Positions 1-17,242 are shown, counted from the first letter of the stretch. The stretch is 64,000 bases of DNA from Deinococcus carri (GCF_039545055.1 NZ_BAABRP010000007.1:101001-165000); one strand, 5' to 3'. Notes: generated from the letters alone by a model not told the origin. Translations and numbers: made by a program.

Positions 1-401
1 GCGCGGGCCGGGTGAAGGTCAGCGGGTGCGTGAAGCGTTCCTCGCAAAAGGAGAAGCCCGCCTGCCGCGCCTCCGCCACACCAAAGCCGTAGCCATATGC
101 GGAACGGTGCCGGGGTGGGGCCGGGTAGCGTAGCCCATACGCCTGCACGAACGCGGCGAAATCCTCCCGCCCCGGCATCTGCCCCAGGAAAAAGAGGTCA
201 TACAGGAACAGCACCCCTGTCGGCCCCAGGGTGCGCCGCGCCTCGGTCAGAAAGGCTTTCTGGTCGAACCAGTGAAAGCCCTGGGCGACGGTCAGTACGT
301 CAAGGGTGTGGTCGGGCAGGGGCAGTGCCTCGGCTCTCGCCTGCGCATAGAGCACGCGCGCGTGCGGAGCGGCGTGGGCCAGCATCGCTTCAGAGGTGTC
401 A

Positions 402-525
402 TACGGGATTGCTCTGATTCCCGGACATCTGGGAAAGCGCCAGATGTCCGTCCATCGCCGCAACCCCGTAGTTTTTGCTGCTCGCTCCGCTCGGTTGATT
501 CCTTAGGAATCAACGCAATTTAGTA
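402..525 (-). repeat. MITE-like repeat, family M1 (TAC...GTA ends), 124 bp
   Basis: The ends are imperfect inverted repeats of about 20 bp. On the plus strand the left end reads TACGGGATTGCTCTGATTCC, and the reverse complement of the right end reads TACTAAATTGCGTTGATTCC. The element is flanked by a 3-bp direct repeat TCA (399-401 and 526-528). It carries an internal hairpin and no coding capacity. It interrupts the methyltransferase pseudogene, and excision with one TCA restores the frame. Internal similarity to the element at 25147-25244 (AAACTACGGGTT-like core) links the two. Confidence 0.85.
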
Positions 526-696
526 TCAAAGGACAGCACGAGTTCTACCACCTCTGCCAGAGCGACACTCGACAGGCCTGTACCGCACGCACGTCCGCCC
601 CCAGCCTTCGCCCGGTCAGCAGGGGGACGAGCCGCTCCATGAACAGCGGATGGAAGAAGGGCCGTCCGGCAGCGTAGCGGGCCGCCGCGTCCTGCC

Positions 697-828
697 CCTT
701 AGGGCGGCGCTCCGTTACGTTGCCGCGTGTCCTGGGCGGCAACTCCACTGCGCGCCGCCCTCATCACGGTTTCTCACTCCGTTCGGCCCAGAAAGGTTCG
801 GCAACCTTTCTGGGCACCGCCCTAAAGG
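697..828 (-). repeat. Small repeat, family M2, uninterrupted copy, 132 bp
   Basis: The ends are complementary (CCTTAGGGCGG at the left, CCGCCCTAAAGG at the right). The reverse complement matches 21447-21715 closely along its length, including TGCCCAGAAAGGTTG, GAGAAACCGTG and ACACGCGGCAACG, except that the other copy is split by an M1 element. There is no reading frame. It sits near the 5' end of the methyltransferase pseudogene. I could not define a convincing target duplication. Confidence 0.8.
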
Positions 829-853
829 GATTGACGACCTGGGACATGCGCAC

Positions 854-859
854 AGTGTA
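854..859 (-). promoter_or_regulatory. Leaderless-type -10 box of the methyltransferase pseudogene
   Basis: TACACT on the minus strand lies 6 nt upstream of the ATG at 847, so a transcript would begin at or next to the start codon. Confidence 0.45.
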
Positions 860-914
860 GAAGGAATGTCGTCGTCTTCTGGAAATGGTGAGGTACAGGA
901 GTCAGGTTGCTCGC

Positions 915-1547
<633 letters not shown>

Positions 1548-1550
1548 GGT

Positions 1551-2555
<1,005 letters not shown>

Positions 2556-2652
2556 GCCCCTATGGTGCGGCGCAGGCCCGGAAAACACGCCGGGCGAATG
2601 GCGGGGCGCGGAGCCTGGCCGAATGGGGGGGCCGAAGGGGGAGGGGCGCTAT

Positions 2653-3150
2653 TCAGTCAGGCCGGGTGAGCACATACCACACCGTCTCCACCAGTTCTCC
2701 CCGGTAGCTGTCCGGCCCGCCCACCCCGGTTTCCCGAAAGCCCAGCCGCCGCATCAGCGCGTGCGAGCGCAGGTTGGGGGCGTGAACCTCGGCGGTGATG
2801 GTGTCCAGGCCGAGCGTATGGAAGCCGTGCGCGAGCATCCGCTGCCCCGCCGCCGTCCCCAGTCCCCGGCCCCACCACGCCCGCTCGCCTATAGCGATAC
2901 CGAACTCGCCGGAAATCGGCGTCAGGTTCGCCAGGTCTACATACCCGGTCAGCCGCCCCTCCACCTCCACCCCCAGCCGCAGGAAGTCCGGCCCGGCCCC
3001 CACGATGATTCGCGCCCAGTGTTCCCGAACCTTGCGGGGCGCGAGGCCGACCGTCCACCCCGTCGCCAGGCAGAATTCGCGGTCGGCGGCCCAGCGGACG
3101 GCTGCTTCCTCGTCGCCGGGCTGGAGGGGGCGCAGGGTTACTCCGGCCAC
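2653..3150 (-). CDS. GNAT-family N-acetyltransferase (RimJ/RimL type)
   Basis: The protein has 165 residues starting at a GTG (3150) that overlaps the end of the nitronate monooxygenase gene by 13 nt. That gives [20 protein letters not shown], the normal N-terminus of the RimJ-like subgroup. The acetyl-CoA loop is seen as [18 protein letters not shown], followed by [17 protein letters not shown], the usual end of the fold. The family acetylates N-termini or small amines; the substrate is unknown. The overlap implies translational coupling with the upstream gene. Confidence 0.85.
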   Translation of the reverse strand: MAGVTLRPLQPGDEEAAVRWAADREFCLATGWTVGLAPRKVREHWARIIVGAGPDFLRLGVEVEGRLTGYVDLANLTPISGEFGIAIGERAWWGRGLGTAAGQRMLAHGFHTLGLDTITAEVHAPNLRSHALMRRLGFRETGVGGPDSYRGELVETVWYVLTRPD

Positions 3151-4154
3151 AGGTCCCCCAGAATCTCCGCCGCCTTGCCTTCCCGCCCCCGGTGCGCGCC
3201 CTCGCCGGCCCAGAGGCTCAGGAACTCGGCCCGGCCCGCGCTGGCGGCGGCCGTTCGCAGCGGGCGGGTCAGGCCATTCTGGAGAGGATAGGGGAGAGGC
3301 CGCCCCACCTCTGCCGTCACCCGGTTGGCGAGGCCGCGTGCCAGACGCCCCGAAAAGGCCCGTGTGAGCGTCGTGGCTCCCGGTTGCGCCGCCGCCAGGG
3401 CCGACCGGTACGGCGCGGAGGTGCCCGCCTCGGTCGCCCGCAGAAAGGCCGTGCCGCACTGCACGAGGCTCGCCCCGGCATCCAGCGCTGCCCGCACGTC
3501 CGCCGCGTTCATCAGGCCGCCCGCCGCAATGACGGGAAGGGCCACAGCCTCCGCCACCGCCCGCGTCAGCGCCAGTGTGTCCGCCAGTTCGTCCTGGCCC
3601 CAGCCGCCCCGGTGCCCCCCTGCCGCACCGCCCTGGGCCACCACCGCGTCCACACCGTCTGCTGCCAGGGCGCGGGCTTCCTCTACCCCGGTCGCCGTGC
3701 CGATGACCAGCGTTCCCGCCGCTTGCAGAGCCGCCATCTCTGGCCGCCCCAGTCGCCCGAACGCGAAGGAAAAGACGGCGGGCTTGACCTCCAACACCGC
3801 CTCAAACTGTGCCTCAAAGTCCTCCCGCACGCGCTCCGGCAGGGCGGGCGGGGGCAACTCCAGCTCCGCGTGCAGCGGCACGAGGTCGGCCACCGCTGCC
3901 GCCACCTCTTCCTCCGTGACGGCGGGCCGGGGTTCGGGCACGAACAGGTTCAGCGCGAAGGGGCGGTCCGTCAGCCTCCGCACCGCTCCCGCCGCCTCCC
4001 GAAGCTGCGCCGGGGTCAGGTAAGCCGCACCCAGGCTCCCCAGGCCACCCGCCTGCGATACCGCCGCTGCCAGTTCGGGCGTACTCGGGCCGCCTGCCAT
4101 CGGGGCCTGGACGATGGGCACGCGCAGGCCCAGGCGCTGCATCAGGGGATTCAT
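3138..4154 (-). CDS. Nitronate monooxygenase (2-nitropropane dioxygenase family)
   Basis: An FMN-dependent TIM-barrel enzyme of 338 residues that oxidises alkyl nitronates such as propionate-3-nitronate. The N-terminus [21 protein letters not shown] is typical. The catalytic His lies in [10 protein letters not shown] (about residue 181), and phosphate-binding stretches VIAAGG and [16 protein letters not shown] follow. Length and motifs fit class I enzymes. It is first of a two-gene unit with the overlapping acetyltransferase. The upstream region toward 4271 is filled by a heptad palindrome. Confidence 0.9.
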   Translation of the reverse strand: MNPLMQRLGLRVPIVQAPMAGGPSTPELAAAVSQAGGLGSLGAAYLTPAQLREAAGAVRRLTDRPFALNLFVPEPRPAVTEEEVAAAVADLVPLHAELELPPPALPERVREDFEAQFEAVLEVKPAVFSFAFGRLGRPEMAALQAAGTLVIGTATGVEEARALAADGVDAVVAQGGAAGGHRGGWGQDELADTLALTRAVAEAVALPVIAAGGLMNAADVRAALDAGASLVQCGTAFLRATEAGTSAPYRSALAAAQPGATTLTRAFSGRLARGLANRVTAEVGRPLPYPLQNGLTRPLRTAAASAGRAEFLSLWAGEGAHRGREGKAAEILGDLWPE

Positions 4155-4171
4155 GGGGACAGCATAAGGAG

Positions 4172-4245
4172 GCTGTCAGCGGTCAGCCTTCAGCTTTTCT
4201 GGCTGACTGCTGAAGGCTAAAAGCTGACGGCTGATAGCTGACCGC
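4172..4245. repeat. Iterated-heptad palindrome, GCTGANN family (HR4, copy a)
   Basis: The right arm is a run of 7-bp units GCTGAAG, GCTAAAA, GCTGACG, GCTGATA, GCTGACC. The left arm is the reverse complement of the same type (CAGCGGTCAGCCTTCAGC). It could fold into a long imperfect hairpin. It lies between divergent genes, just upstream of the -10 box of the deacetylase-family gene. A relative is at 45675-45725. Confidence 0.75.
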
Positions 4246-4258
4246 TCCTCGTACGCCC

Positions 4259-4264
4259 TACCCT
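4259..4264 (+). promoter_or_regulatory. Leaderless-type -10 box for the deacetylase-family gene
   Basis: TACCCT lies 6 nt before the ATG at 4271, and there is no Shine-Dalgarno sequence. Confidence 0.5.
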
Positions 4265-4270
4265 GACCCC

Positions 4271-5188
4271 ATGCCCTCCCCCTTCCCCCGTGCCTGGACT
4301 GCCTTCCGCCGTGCGGCGTATGCGGGGGGACCCCCTCCCCGGCGGCAGTTCCTCCCGCGCGAGTTCGTGGAACGGCTGCTGGCCGGGGCTGAGGCGCGGC
4401 TGCCCCTGCTCGACGCCCCCCGGCTGGACTGGTCATACGCCGAACGGGTCCATGACGCGGCCTACCTCGCCCGCTGGCGACGTGGGGAGGTGACACGCGC
4501 CGAGGAACGCGCCCTGGGGTTTCCCTGGAACGAGGCCGTTGTGGAGCGCGGCCTGCTCTCCAGCGGCGCGACCCTGGCCGCCACGCGGGACGCCCTTGCC
4601 GGCGGCCTGGGCCTGAACCTCGGTGGGGGCACGCATCATGCCTACCGCGACCACGCGGAGGGCTTCTCCTTCCTGAACGACGTGGTGATTTCCGCGCGCT
4701 GGCTGCTGGACCACGGCCACGCCGGGCGCATCCTGATTCTCGACCTCGACGTGCATCAGGGCAACGGCACGGCGGCGCTGCTGGCAGACGAGGCCCGCGC
4801 TTTCACCGTCAGCGTCCACGGCGCGAACAACTACCCCTTTCAGAAGGAGCAGAGCGGGCTGGACGTGGCCCTTCCTGACGGGACCGGGGACGGGGCGTAC
4901 CTCGCCGCGCTTGAGGAGGTCGTCGCGCCCGCCGTTCGCGCCTTCCGCCCTGACTTCGCCTTCTACCTCGCGGGGGCGGACGTGCTGGAGGGCGACCAAT
5001 TGGGCCGCCTGGCCCTGACGCCCGCCGGGGTCCGCGAGCGGGACAGCCGGGTGTTCCGCTGGGCCGCGCAGACCGGCACGCCGCTCGTCACCGTGATGGC
5101 CGGAGGCTACAACCGCGAGCCGCAAAAGCTGATTCAGACGCGGCTGGGCACGCTTGACGCCGCGCTGGCCACCTTCGCCGCCTCCTGA
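4271..5188 (+). CDS. Histone deacetylase / acetoin-utilisation family amidohydrolase
   Basis: The protein has 305 residues in the arginase-deacetylase fold. The family motifs are intact: paired His in GGGTHHA (about 118), FSFLNDVV, the zinc ligands in DLDVHQGNGT (about 157), the third Asp in AGADVLEGDQLG (about 236) and the late GGY tyrosine. Such bacterial enzymes remove acetyl or related acyl groups from amines, polyamines or acetyl-lysine; the substrate here is not predictable. The stop TGA (5186-5188) abuts an M1 repeat and serves as its left flank. Confidence 0.9.
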   Translation: MPSPFPRAWTAFRRAAYAGGPPPRRQFLPREFVERLLAGAEARLPLLDAPRLDWSYAERVHDAAYLARWRRGEVTRAEERALGFPWNEAVVERGLLSSGATLAATRDALAGGLGLNLGGGTHHAYRDHAEGFSFLNDVVISARWLLDHGHAGRILILDLDVHQGNGTAALLADEARAFTVSVHGANNYPFQKEQSGLDVALPDGTGDGAYLAALEEVVAPAVRAFRPDFAFYLAGADVLEGDQLGRLALTPAGVRERDSRVFRWAAQTGTPLVTVMAGGYNREPQKLIQTRLGTLDAALATFAAS

Positions 5189-5230
5189 TACCAAATTGGG
5201 TTGATTCCCTGGAATCAGAGCAATCCCGTA
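5189..5230. repeat. M1 repeat, short 42-bp form made almost only of the two ends
   Basis: TACCAAATTGGGTTGATTCC is joined directly to the complementary end (GGAATCAGAGCAATCCCGTA), the same ends as the 402-525 copy but with no interior. The left flank TGA is the stop codon of the preceding gene. The right flank reads TGC, so the duplication is imperfect. Confidence 0.7.
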
Positions 5231-5245
5231 TGCCCTGACCCCTCA

Positions 5246-5342
5246 TACGGTTTCCGTCCCGTCCGTTCCCAGCAGCCCTCAACGTTCCTCCTCACCCTGC
5301 TCGGGCTGAATGGTTTTTGTCACTGCTCGACCGGAATTCGTA
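5246..5342 (-). repeat. M1 repeat, 97 bp, inserted at a stop codon
   Basis: The ends are TACGGTTTCCG and the complement of TACGAATTCCG. The element is bounded by TCA direct repeats (5243-5245 and 5343-5345). The right-hand TCA is, read on the minus strand, the TGA stop codon of the SIMPL-domain gene. The interior has weak hairpins and no frame. Confidence 0.75.
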
Positions 5343-6110
5343 TCAGTGGACCACGAAGTCGATTTCGACCACCGCCGTCACGTCCTTTTCCAGGCTGGTC
5401 GTGTCGTAGCTGCCGGTGTCCTCCACGCTGGTCTCGAAGCGGGGCGTGATCTGGAAGACGCCGACGCGGGCGTTCTTGACCGCGCCGACCGTGTTTCCGG
5501 CACTCCGGGCGACGGCCTGGGCACGGCGCTGGGCGTCCTGGCTGGCCTCCTGAAGGAGCTGCACCCGTACGTCCGCCAGCCGGGTATACAGGTATTCCAC
5601 GTCGCCCGTCTCGACGCTCACGCCGCCCTGGCTGACCTGCACGAAGGCGGCGGTGGCGGCCCCGATGGCCCGCTGGAGCTTGGGGATGTCGGTGGCTTGC
5701 AGGCGGTAGGTCTGGCTGACCGCGTAGCGGGTGTGCTGCACTTCCCGGTTCTCGCCGTTCACGTCCTCGATCACGGTGTAGGGTTGCGGCCCGGCGTTCA
5801 CGGGTTCGCGCCGCAGTTCCGCCCCGCTGAAGTTCTGCCCGCGCAGAAACGCCTCGATGGTGGGCTGCGCGGCCTGAAAGGCGCGGTAGGCGGCCTGGAG
5901 GCTCGCGTCGTCACTGCTGCGCAGGGTAAAGGTCCACACGGCCAGGTCCGAGGTGATGTTCCGCCGGGCACTGCCGGTCACGTTGATCACGTCGCTGGCG
6001 TTCTTCACGTCGGCCAGCCCCCGCACCACCACGAAGCCCGTGGCGAGAAAGGCCAGGGATGCGATGGTGGTCGCCATCACGGCGGCGGGAAAACGTGACG
6101 GAGCAGACAT
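5343..6110 (-). CDS. SIMPL-domain (DUF541) periplasmic or membrane-anchored protein
   Basis: The protein has 255 residues. An N-terminal hydrophobic segment (about residues 10-30, AAVMATTIASLAFLATGFVV) acts as a signal anchor. The SIMPL domain follows, recognised from INVTGSARRNITSDLAVWTF near its start and from the later RAQAVARSAGNTVGAVKNARVG and VEIDFVV. The molecular role of the family is poorly known; members are exported and some are linked to oxidative stress. The gene stands alone, with a leaderless-type -10 box, and its stop codon forms part of an M1 repeat duplication. Confidence 0.85.
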   Translation of the reverse strand: MSAPSRFPAAVMATTIASLAFLATGFVVVRGLADVKNASDVINVTGSARRNITSDLAVWTFTLRSSDDASLQAAYRAFQAAQPTIEAFLRGQNFSGAELRREPVNAGPQPYTVIEDVNGENREVQHTRYAVSQTYRLQATDIPKLQRAIGAATAAFVQVSQGGVSVETGDVEYLYTRLADVRVQLLQEASQDAQRRAQAVARSAGNTVGAVKNARVGVFQITPRFETSVEDTGSYDTTSLEKDVTAVVEIDFVVH

Positions 6111-6115
6111 GAATC

Positions 6116-6121
6116 ACAGTA
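6116..6121 (-). promoter_or_regulatory. Leaderless-type -10 box for the SIMPL gene
   Basis: TACTGT on the minus strand lies 5 nt before the ATG at 6110. Confidence 0.5.
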
Positions 6122-6172
6122 CCACCCGCCCGATACGGCCTCCACCCTGGCGGTGCGGGGCCGCCCACGCGG

Positions 6173-6178
6173 TATCAT
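6173..6178 (+). promoter_or_regulatory. -10 box upstream of the prfC leader
   Basis: TATCAT lies 6 nt before the ATG at 6185, so transcription would start at the leader peptide codon and give a roughly 114-nt leader before prfC. No good -35 element is visible. Confidence 0.45.
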
Positions 6179-6184
6179 GTCCGG

Positions 6185-6233
<49 letters not shown>

Positions 6234-6298
6234 GTTCCCTGTCTTTCAAGCCGGGCACCCTCTGTCTGCCCGCAGGACCCTTGCATAGGAGTACGGCC

Positions 6299-7888
<1,590 letters not shown>

Positions 7889-7890
7889 GC

Positions 7891-11289
<3,399 letters not shown>

Positions 11290-11302
11290 CCGCCCAACGC
11301 TC

Positions 11303-11308
11303 TAGACT
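11303..11308 (+). promoter_or_regulatory. Leaderless-type -10 box
   Basis: TAGACT lies 6 nt before the ATG at 11315 of the lipoprotein gene. Confidence 0.5.
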
Positions 11309-11314
11309 GGGGGC

Positions 11315-11788
11315 ATGGCCCGTTTTCCTCTCGCCGCCCTGGCCTGCCTGTCCCTGCTGACGCTGAGTGCCTGTTCCCTGACTTCCTCCCGCCCGACCAC
11401 CTTTGCCGCCGGTCAGAACTGGCTGGCCCAGGGCTACGAGGGTGGGCAGCTTACCAGCGCCGAGGTGACCACCGGCCGCTTCAGCACTTATGATATGGAC
11501 CGCAGCGACGTGCCCGCGGGCAGCGAAAAGGCCAGCGTCAAGGTCCGCAGCAACCTCAACCCCGTGATGACCCTGCGCCTGCTGTTTCCCGGTGGGACGC
11601 CGATGCTGGTGCAGACCGTGAGCACCGGCCAGACCGATTTCCTCTGGAACGCGGGCACGGCGGGCGTGATGTACCGCTGCCGTGTGCAGGCGCGTGAGGC
11701 CGGGATCAACTACGTGTCGGGCGACTTCACGCGCGTGGAGCAGGGCCGCGAGGTGCCGCTGGGCACGTGCGGGGTGCGGCGGCGGTAA
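11315..11788 (+). CDS. Putative lipoprotein of unknown function
   Basis: The protein has 157 residues. It has a lipoprotein signal peptide with hydrophobic core [15 protein letters not shown] and lipobox LSAC (Cys about residue 20). The mature part carries no motif I recognise. It is rich in beta-forming residues and has two cysteines (YRCRV and GTCGV) that may form a disulfide. It is probably anchored on the outer face of the membrane. A short run of Ser/Thr/Arg follows the lipid anchor. Confidence 0.75.
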   Translation: MARFPLAALACLSLLTLSACSLTSSRPTTFAAGQNWLAQGYEGGQLTSAEVTTGRFSTYDMDRSDVPAGSEKASVKVRSNLNPVMTLRLLFPGGTPMLVQTVSTGQTDFLWNAGTAGVMYRCRVQAREAGINYVSGDFTRVEQGREVPLGTCGVRRR

Positions 11789-11823
11789 CCCTTTCGTCAG
11801 AGGGGCCGGGGCATCCTGAGCGG

Positions 11824-12387
11824 GTGCGCTTCCTGCTTCCCCTCCTCCTCGCGGGCCTGCTGGGCAGCGTGAGGGCGGCCCCGGCCTCCGCGCCGCCCGC
11901 CGGCTACGTGCTGTCCGGGATGCCGCTCGTCCGCCAGACGTACAACGCCTGCGGCCCGGCGAGCATCACGCAAGTTCTCGGGTACTTCGGCATCAACGTC
12001 AGCCTCGCGGACGTGAGCCGCCTCACCCGCCCCAGCGAGCGGGCGTATATGACCGCGCAGGCCATCGTGGACTTCGCGCCGCAGGTCGGCATGGAAGCCC
12101 GGCTGTACCGCGGCGGCTCGCTGGATACCGTCCGCTCGGCCATCCGCGCCCGCCTGCCGCTGATCGCCCTGCAATCTCACATCACGGCCACCCAGACCAT
12201 CCCCCACTGGCGCGTCGTGACGGGCTACGACGACGCCCGGCAGCAGGTCTACCTGATGGACCCCCTGCTGGGGTACGTCCGGATGAGCTACGCCGACTTC
12301 ACGCGCGTCTGGGCCGACCATCAGGGGCAGTTCGCGGTGATGTATCCGCCGGAGTGGCGGGCCACGGTGCGGAAGGTGGTGGGGTAG
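11824..12387 (+). CDS. Secreted C39-like peptidase-fold protein
   Basis: The protein has 187 residues from a GTG at 11824, which gives a clean signal peptide ([18 protein letters not shown]). The papain-like C39 signature is complete: Cys in [13 protein letters not shown], His in [11 protein letters not shown] and Asp in [10 protein letters not shown]. It resembles stand-alone C39_2 proteins rather than bacteriocin exporters, because no ABC transporter or TM domain is fused or nearby. The substrate is unknown. CATCCT lies 6 nt before the GTG and could be a weak leaderless promoter. An upstream start in the preceding gene would destroy the signal peptide. Confidence 0.8.
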   Translation: MRFLLPLLLAGLLGSVRAAPASAPPAGYVLSGMPLVRQTYNACGPASITQVLGYFGINVSLADVSRLTRPSERAYMTAQAIVDFAPQVGMEARLYRGGSLDTVRSAIRARLPLIALQSHITATQTIPHWRVVTGYDDARQQVYLMDPLLGYVRMSYADFTRVWADHQGQFAVMYPPEWRATVRKVVG

Positions 12388-12450
12388 GGAGAAGAGCGTG
12401 GGGAAGGTCGCCGGGTTGCTTCCCCCAGGGCGAGGCCGGATGATGCACCC

Positions 12451-12900
12451 GTGCCGGATGTGATGATTCGTGATGCCCGTGAGGAAGACCTGCCCGCGTT
12501 GCTGGCCCTGTACCACCAGCTCAGTGCGCGTGACCCGGCTACGGTCTCAGAGCGGCATCGCGCCGCGTGGGCGGCTCTGGCGAGGCAGGACATCACGCGC
12601 ATCCTGGTGGCCGAAAATGGGGGAGAGGTCGTCGGCACCCTCGCCCTCAGCATCATTCCCAACCTGACCCGAGATGCCCGGCCTTACGCCCTCATCGAGA
12701 ACGTCGTGACCTGTGAGGAGCGGCGGGGCCAGGGCATCGGCCGGCGACTGCTGGAGGAAGCGGAGCGGCTCGCCAGGGACCGGGAGGCCTACAAGCTGAT
12801 GCTGATGAGTGGCAACGTGCGCGGCGAGGCCCATGCGTTCTACCGGCGTTGTGGCTTCAACGGAGAGACGAAAACGGCCTTCGAGAAACGGCTGGCTTAG
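12451..12900 (+). CDS. GNAT-family N-acetyltransferase
   Basis: The protein has 149 residues. The N-terminal strand MIRDAREEDLPALLALYHQL is followed by the acetyl-CoA binding segment CEERRGQGIGRRLLEEAERLA and the closing AHAFYRRCGFNGETKTAFEKRL, a standard small GNAT. The annotated start is GTG at 12451; an ATG four codons on (12463) is equally plausible, since family members normally begin MIR. The substrate is unknown. It stands alone between the C39-like gene and the convergent aminopeptidase. Confidence 0.85.
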   Translation: MPDVMIRDAREEDLPALLALYHQLSARDPATVSERHRAAWAALARQDITRILVAENGGEVVGTLALSIIPNLTRDARPYALIENVVTCEERRGQGIGRRLLEEAERLARDREAYKLMLMSGNVRGEAHAFYRRCGFNGETKTAFEKRLA

Positions 12901-12971
12901 GGGCTGCCCCCACTGGGACCTTCCCCTCTTGCGTCACTTTGGGTTCAGGCTCAGCGCCCGCCCCCGGCGGC

Positions 12972-14099
<1,128 letters not shown>

Positions 14100-14106
14100 G
14101 CGCCTG

Positions 14107-14112
14107 AGCCTA
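14107..14112 (-). promoter_or_regulatory. Leaderless-type -10 box for the M29 aminopeptidase
   Basis: TAGGCT on the minus strand lies 7 nt before the GTG at 14099. It is back to back with the purU box within a 44-bp divergent spacer. Confidence 0.5.
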
Positions 14113-14129
14113 GCACCGCCGGGGGCGGC

Positions 14130-14135
14130 TATCCT
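14130..14135 (+). promoter_or_regulatory. -10 box for purU
   Basis: TATCCT lies 8 nt before the ATG at 14144, leaving no room for a Shine-Dalgarno leader. Confidence 0.5.
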
Positions 14136-14143
14136 GCCGGGGC

Positions 14144-15027
<884 letters not shown>

Positions 15028-15028
<1 letters not shown>

Positions 15029-15094
15029 CGGCCAGCTTCCAGCCGCCAGCGCTTCAAGGCTCTTGCTGGTCGCTGGAAGCTGATGACTGGAAGC
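15028..15094. repeat. Iterated-heptad palindrome, GCTGGNN family (HR5, copy a)
   Basis: The left arm CGGCCAGCTTCCAGCCGCCA and right arm units GCTGGTC, GCTGGAA, GCTGATG, ACTGGAA are reverse-complementary with a 7-bp period. It fills the whole gap between the convergent purU and LON-domain stop codons. Confidence 0.75.
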
Positions 15095-15703
15095 TCAATG
15101 CAACACCCGCGCCTCCCCCGGCAGGAACCCCAGCAGCGTTTCCAGGCGCTCCAGGACCGTCGGGGCTTCCAGGGCCTGCTCGCGTTGCCCGGCGTCGAGG
15201 GGCAGCAGCGCGGCGGCGAAACTGGCGATCAGGAGGGGGTCTTGCGGGGCGGCCTCGCGGAGGGCTGGCGCGTCGGCGGGGCGCAGGCGCAGCAGGTCGG
15301 ACAGCAGGCGGCGGGCGGCGGCCTCCTCGGCGGGGCGGTCCAGGGGGGCGGGGTGGAGCGGCCAGAGGGTCACGTCCGCCGACAGGTAGGCGTGGGTCAG
15401 GTCGAAGGCCTGCACCCGGAAGCGCTCGCCGCCGGCCACCTGAATGCTGCTGGTGCCGTCCTCGTGCGTCTCGGCGCGCAGCAGGTGGGCGAGGGTGCCC
15501 ACCCCGGCGACCCGGTCGTGCAGGGGCAACGGCGAGGTGTCGCGGGGCTGCACGATCCGCACGATGCCGAACGGCTCGCCGCTCGCCTGCACGCGCGCCA
15601 GCAGTTCCCGGTAGCGCCGCTCGAACACGTACAGCGGCAGCACCTGTCCGGGAAACAGCACGACGTTCGGGAGGGGAAACAGCGGCACGGGCATCCCCGT
15701 CAT
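15095..15703 (-). CDS. LON N-terminal substrate-binding domain protein (no protease)
   Basis: The protein has 202 residues and consists only of a LON/PUA-like domain: [36 protein letters not shown] and GVGTLAHLL are the family hallmarks. The ATPase and peptidase domains of Lon protease are absent, as in the stand-alone YcaK/PE_LON-type proteins. Its role is presumed to be substrate or nucleotide recognition, but it is not experimentally clear for this family. It follows trmD by about 100 nt on the same strand, where many bacteria have rplS. The start at 15703 is preferred; an ATG three codons later is possible. Confidence 0.85.
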   Translation of the reverse strand: MTGMPVPLFPLPNVVLFPGQVLPLYVFERRYRELLARVQASGEPFGIVRIVQPRDTSPLPLHDRVAGVGTLAHLLRAETHEDGTSSIQVAGGERFRVQAFDLTHAYLSADVTLWPLHPAPLDRPAEEAAARRLLSDLLRLRPADAPALREAAPQDPLLIASFAAALLPLDAGQREQALEAPTVLERLETLLGFLPGEARVLH

Positions 15704-15807
15704 GGTGCGCCGTTTCAGGGCGCGACAAGTGGGCAAGGCATACAGAAGTCGCGGCTGGGCGTGATTTCCGGATAGGCTTTCCGGGCCGGGAATGTTCGGC
15801 TCCCGGT

Positions 15808-16611
15808 TCAGGCGTTGTCGGAGGCGGGCCGGGGCTTGCGCCGCCGCTTCGGGGGGGGTGGAGGCGGCGCACCCCACGCTTCCAGTTGCCCCGGCGTCAC
15901 GCCGAGCGTGAGCAGATAGGCGCTGTCCTGCGGCGTCAGGCCCGCGTCCGGGAGCAGGTCGGGCCGCCGCGCCAGCGTCCGGGCCAGGGCCTGTTCGCGC
16001 CGCCACTGGGCGACCGCGCCGTGGTTGCCGCCCCTGAGCACCTCCGGCACCTGCTCGCCGCGCCACTCGGGGGGGCGGGTGTACTCGGGGTAATCCAGCA
16101 GGCCGCTGGAAAAGCTGTCGGCCCGGTGCGAGTCCTCGTCGCCCAGCACTCCCGGCAGCAGGCGCGCGACCGCCTCCAGCACGCAGGCCGCCGCCGCCTC
16201 GCCGCCCATCATCACGAAGTCCCCGAGGCTGAGTTCGCGGGTCACCAGCCCCTCCACCCGCGCGTCGAAGCCCTCGTAGCGCCCGCACAGGAAGGCGAGG
16301 TGCGACCGCGTGGACAGTTCCTCCGCCGTGCGCTGCGTGAAGCGTTCCCCGGCGGGCGTGAACAGAATCACCTCGTCGGCGGGGGGCAGGCTGCTCAGCG
16401 CCCGTTCGGCCACATCCACCCGGATGACCATGCCCGCGCCGCCCCCGTAGGGCGTGTCGTCCACCTTGAGATGCTTGTTTTCCGCGAAGTCCCGCATATT
16501 CACGAGGTTCACGTCAAGCAGCCCCCGCGCCCGCGCCTTCCCCACGATGGCCTCTGCCGCAAAGGGGGCCAGCAGCTCGGGAAAGAGGGTGAGAAAGGAG
16601 AAGGTCAGCAC
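15808..16611 (-). CDS. trmD: tRNA (guanine-37-N1)-methyltransferase
   Basis: The protein has 267 residues. It methylates N1 of G37 next to the anticodon and so prevents +1 frameshifting. It belongs to the SPOUT fold, with [11 protein letters not shown] at the N-terminus, [26 protein letters not shown] and the trefoil-knot [14 protein letters not shown]. The [21 protein letters not shown] and CTD helices are present. The C-terminal tail is unusual: seven prolines then KRRRKPR, a basic extension. It belongs to the rpsP-khpA-rimM-trmD group but is separated from rimM by a heptad palindrome. Confidence 0.95.
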   Translation of the reverse strand: MLTFSFLTLFPELLAPFAAEAIVGKARARGLLDVNLVNMRDFAENKHLKVDDTPYGGGAGMVIRVDVAERALSSLPPADEVILFTPAGERFTQRTAEELSTRSHLAFLCGRYEGFDARVEGLVTRELSLGDFVMMGGEAAAACVLEAVARLLPGVLGDEDSHRADSFSSGLLDYPEYTRPPEWRGEQVPEVLRGGNHGAVAQWRREQALARTLARRPDLLPDAGLTPQDSAYLLTLGVTPGQLEAWGAPPPPPPKRRRKPRPASDNA

Positions 16612-16625
16612 TCGGCCTCCGGCCG

Positions 16626-16693
16626 GGCAGAAGGCGGAAGGCAGAAGGCGGAAGGCCAGAAAGCCATCTGCCTTCTGCCATTTGCCTTCTGCG
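16626..16693. repeat. Iterated-heptad palindrome, GGCRGAA family (HR1, copy a)
   Basis: Alternating 7-bp units GGCAGAA and GGCGGAA run into complementary units GCCTTCT, GCCATTT, GCCTTCT. This is an inverted arrangement with a short loop. It occupies the spacer between rimM and trmD and so would be transcribed inside the operon. Copies are at 20574-20648 and 49444-49510. Confidence 0.8.
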
Positions 16694-16705
16694 CCCTCCA
16701 GCCCC

Positions 16706-17242
16706 TCACGCCTCCTCGCCCTCCTCGTCCAGCAGGCCAGAGGGGGCGTCTTCCGTCAGGGTGATGGCGTCGGGGCGGCCCGCCTCGCCGGTGCGGACGA
16801 CCACGTAGGGGGCTTGCAGGGGCAGGAAGCTCTCGCCGCCCGCGTGCGTGACCACCAGCAGGTCCTGGTGTCCGGCGTCCACCACGTCCGTGACCTCGCC
16901 CACCTGCTCGCCGTCCGCGTCATGCACCGGCAGGCCGCGCAGGTCGTGGTAGTAGTAGCGGCCCTCGTCGAGGGGGGGGAGGTCGGCGTCGGCGGCGTAG
17001 AGGTTCGCGCCGCGCAGCGTCTCGGCCCCCTCGCGGCTGGTGAGGCCCGCGAGGTGCAGGGCCACCCCCGGCACCAGGGGTTCGGCGCGGCGCACGCGCA
17101 GCCAGCCCCGGCCCTCCACCCACACGCGCTCCAGCGTGAGCAGTTGCTCCGGGTCGCCCAGCACGTACACCTTCACGCCGCCCTGAACGCCGTGCGGCCC
17201 CAGAAAGTACCCCAGCCGGGTCGTGTCTGCCGGGGCCGTCAC
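16706..17242 (-). CDS. rimM: Ribosome maturation factor RimM
   Basis: The protein has 178 residues. It assists maturation of the 30S head near S13/S19. The N-terminal RimM domain ([20 protein letters not shown]) and the C-terminal PRC barrel ([36 protein letters not shown]) are both present. The GTG start at 17242 shares a GTGA overlap with the khpA stop, which indicates translational coupling. The C-terminus is acidic (DEEGEEA). Confidence 0.93.
   Translation of the reverse strand: MTAPADTTRLGYFLGPHGVQGGVKVYVLGDPEQLLTLERVWVEGRGWLRVRRAEPLVPGVALHLAGLTSREGAETLRGANLYAADADLPPLDEGRYYYHDLRGLPVHDADGEQVGEVTDVVDAGHQDLLVVTHAGGESFLPLQAPYVVVRTGEAGRPDAITLTEDAPSGLLDEEGEEA

Larger units (their letters stand above)
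1..847 (-). pseudogene. SAM-dependent methyltransferase (type 11), broken by two repeats and a frameshift; runs off the window edge
   Basis: Reading leftwards from an ATG at 847 the fragments join into a class I SAM methyltransferase: MSQVVNP, then AARYAAGRPFFHP, then the SAM loop CGTGLSS, then TSEAMLAHA and the type-11 motif LTVAQGFHWFDQ. Three lesions separate them: a 132-bp repeat (697-828) after about codon 7, loss of one base near 583-588 just before CGTG, and a 124-bp repeat (402-525) after LSF. Removing the second repeat with one copy of its TCA/TGA duplication restores ...LSFDTSEAML... in frame, which shows that the gene was intact before insertion. The 3' end lies left of base 1. The family methylates small molecules or proteins; the substrate is unknown. 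A sequencing error could explain the single-base lesion but not the repeats. Confidence 0.85.

Noticed and set aside
11824..12387. C39 peptidase as part of a bacteriocin or lantibiotic export system
   Set aside because: No ABC transporter, precursor peptide or modification enzyme nearby; the protein has a signal peptide and is a stand-alone C39-like fold.
15703..15807. Missing rplS between trmD and the next gene
   Set aside because: The ribosomal protein gene often follows trmD but not in all phyla; the gap of about 100 nt contains no trace of it, so this is a gene-order difference and not a deletion I can show.
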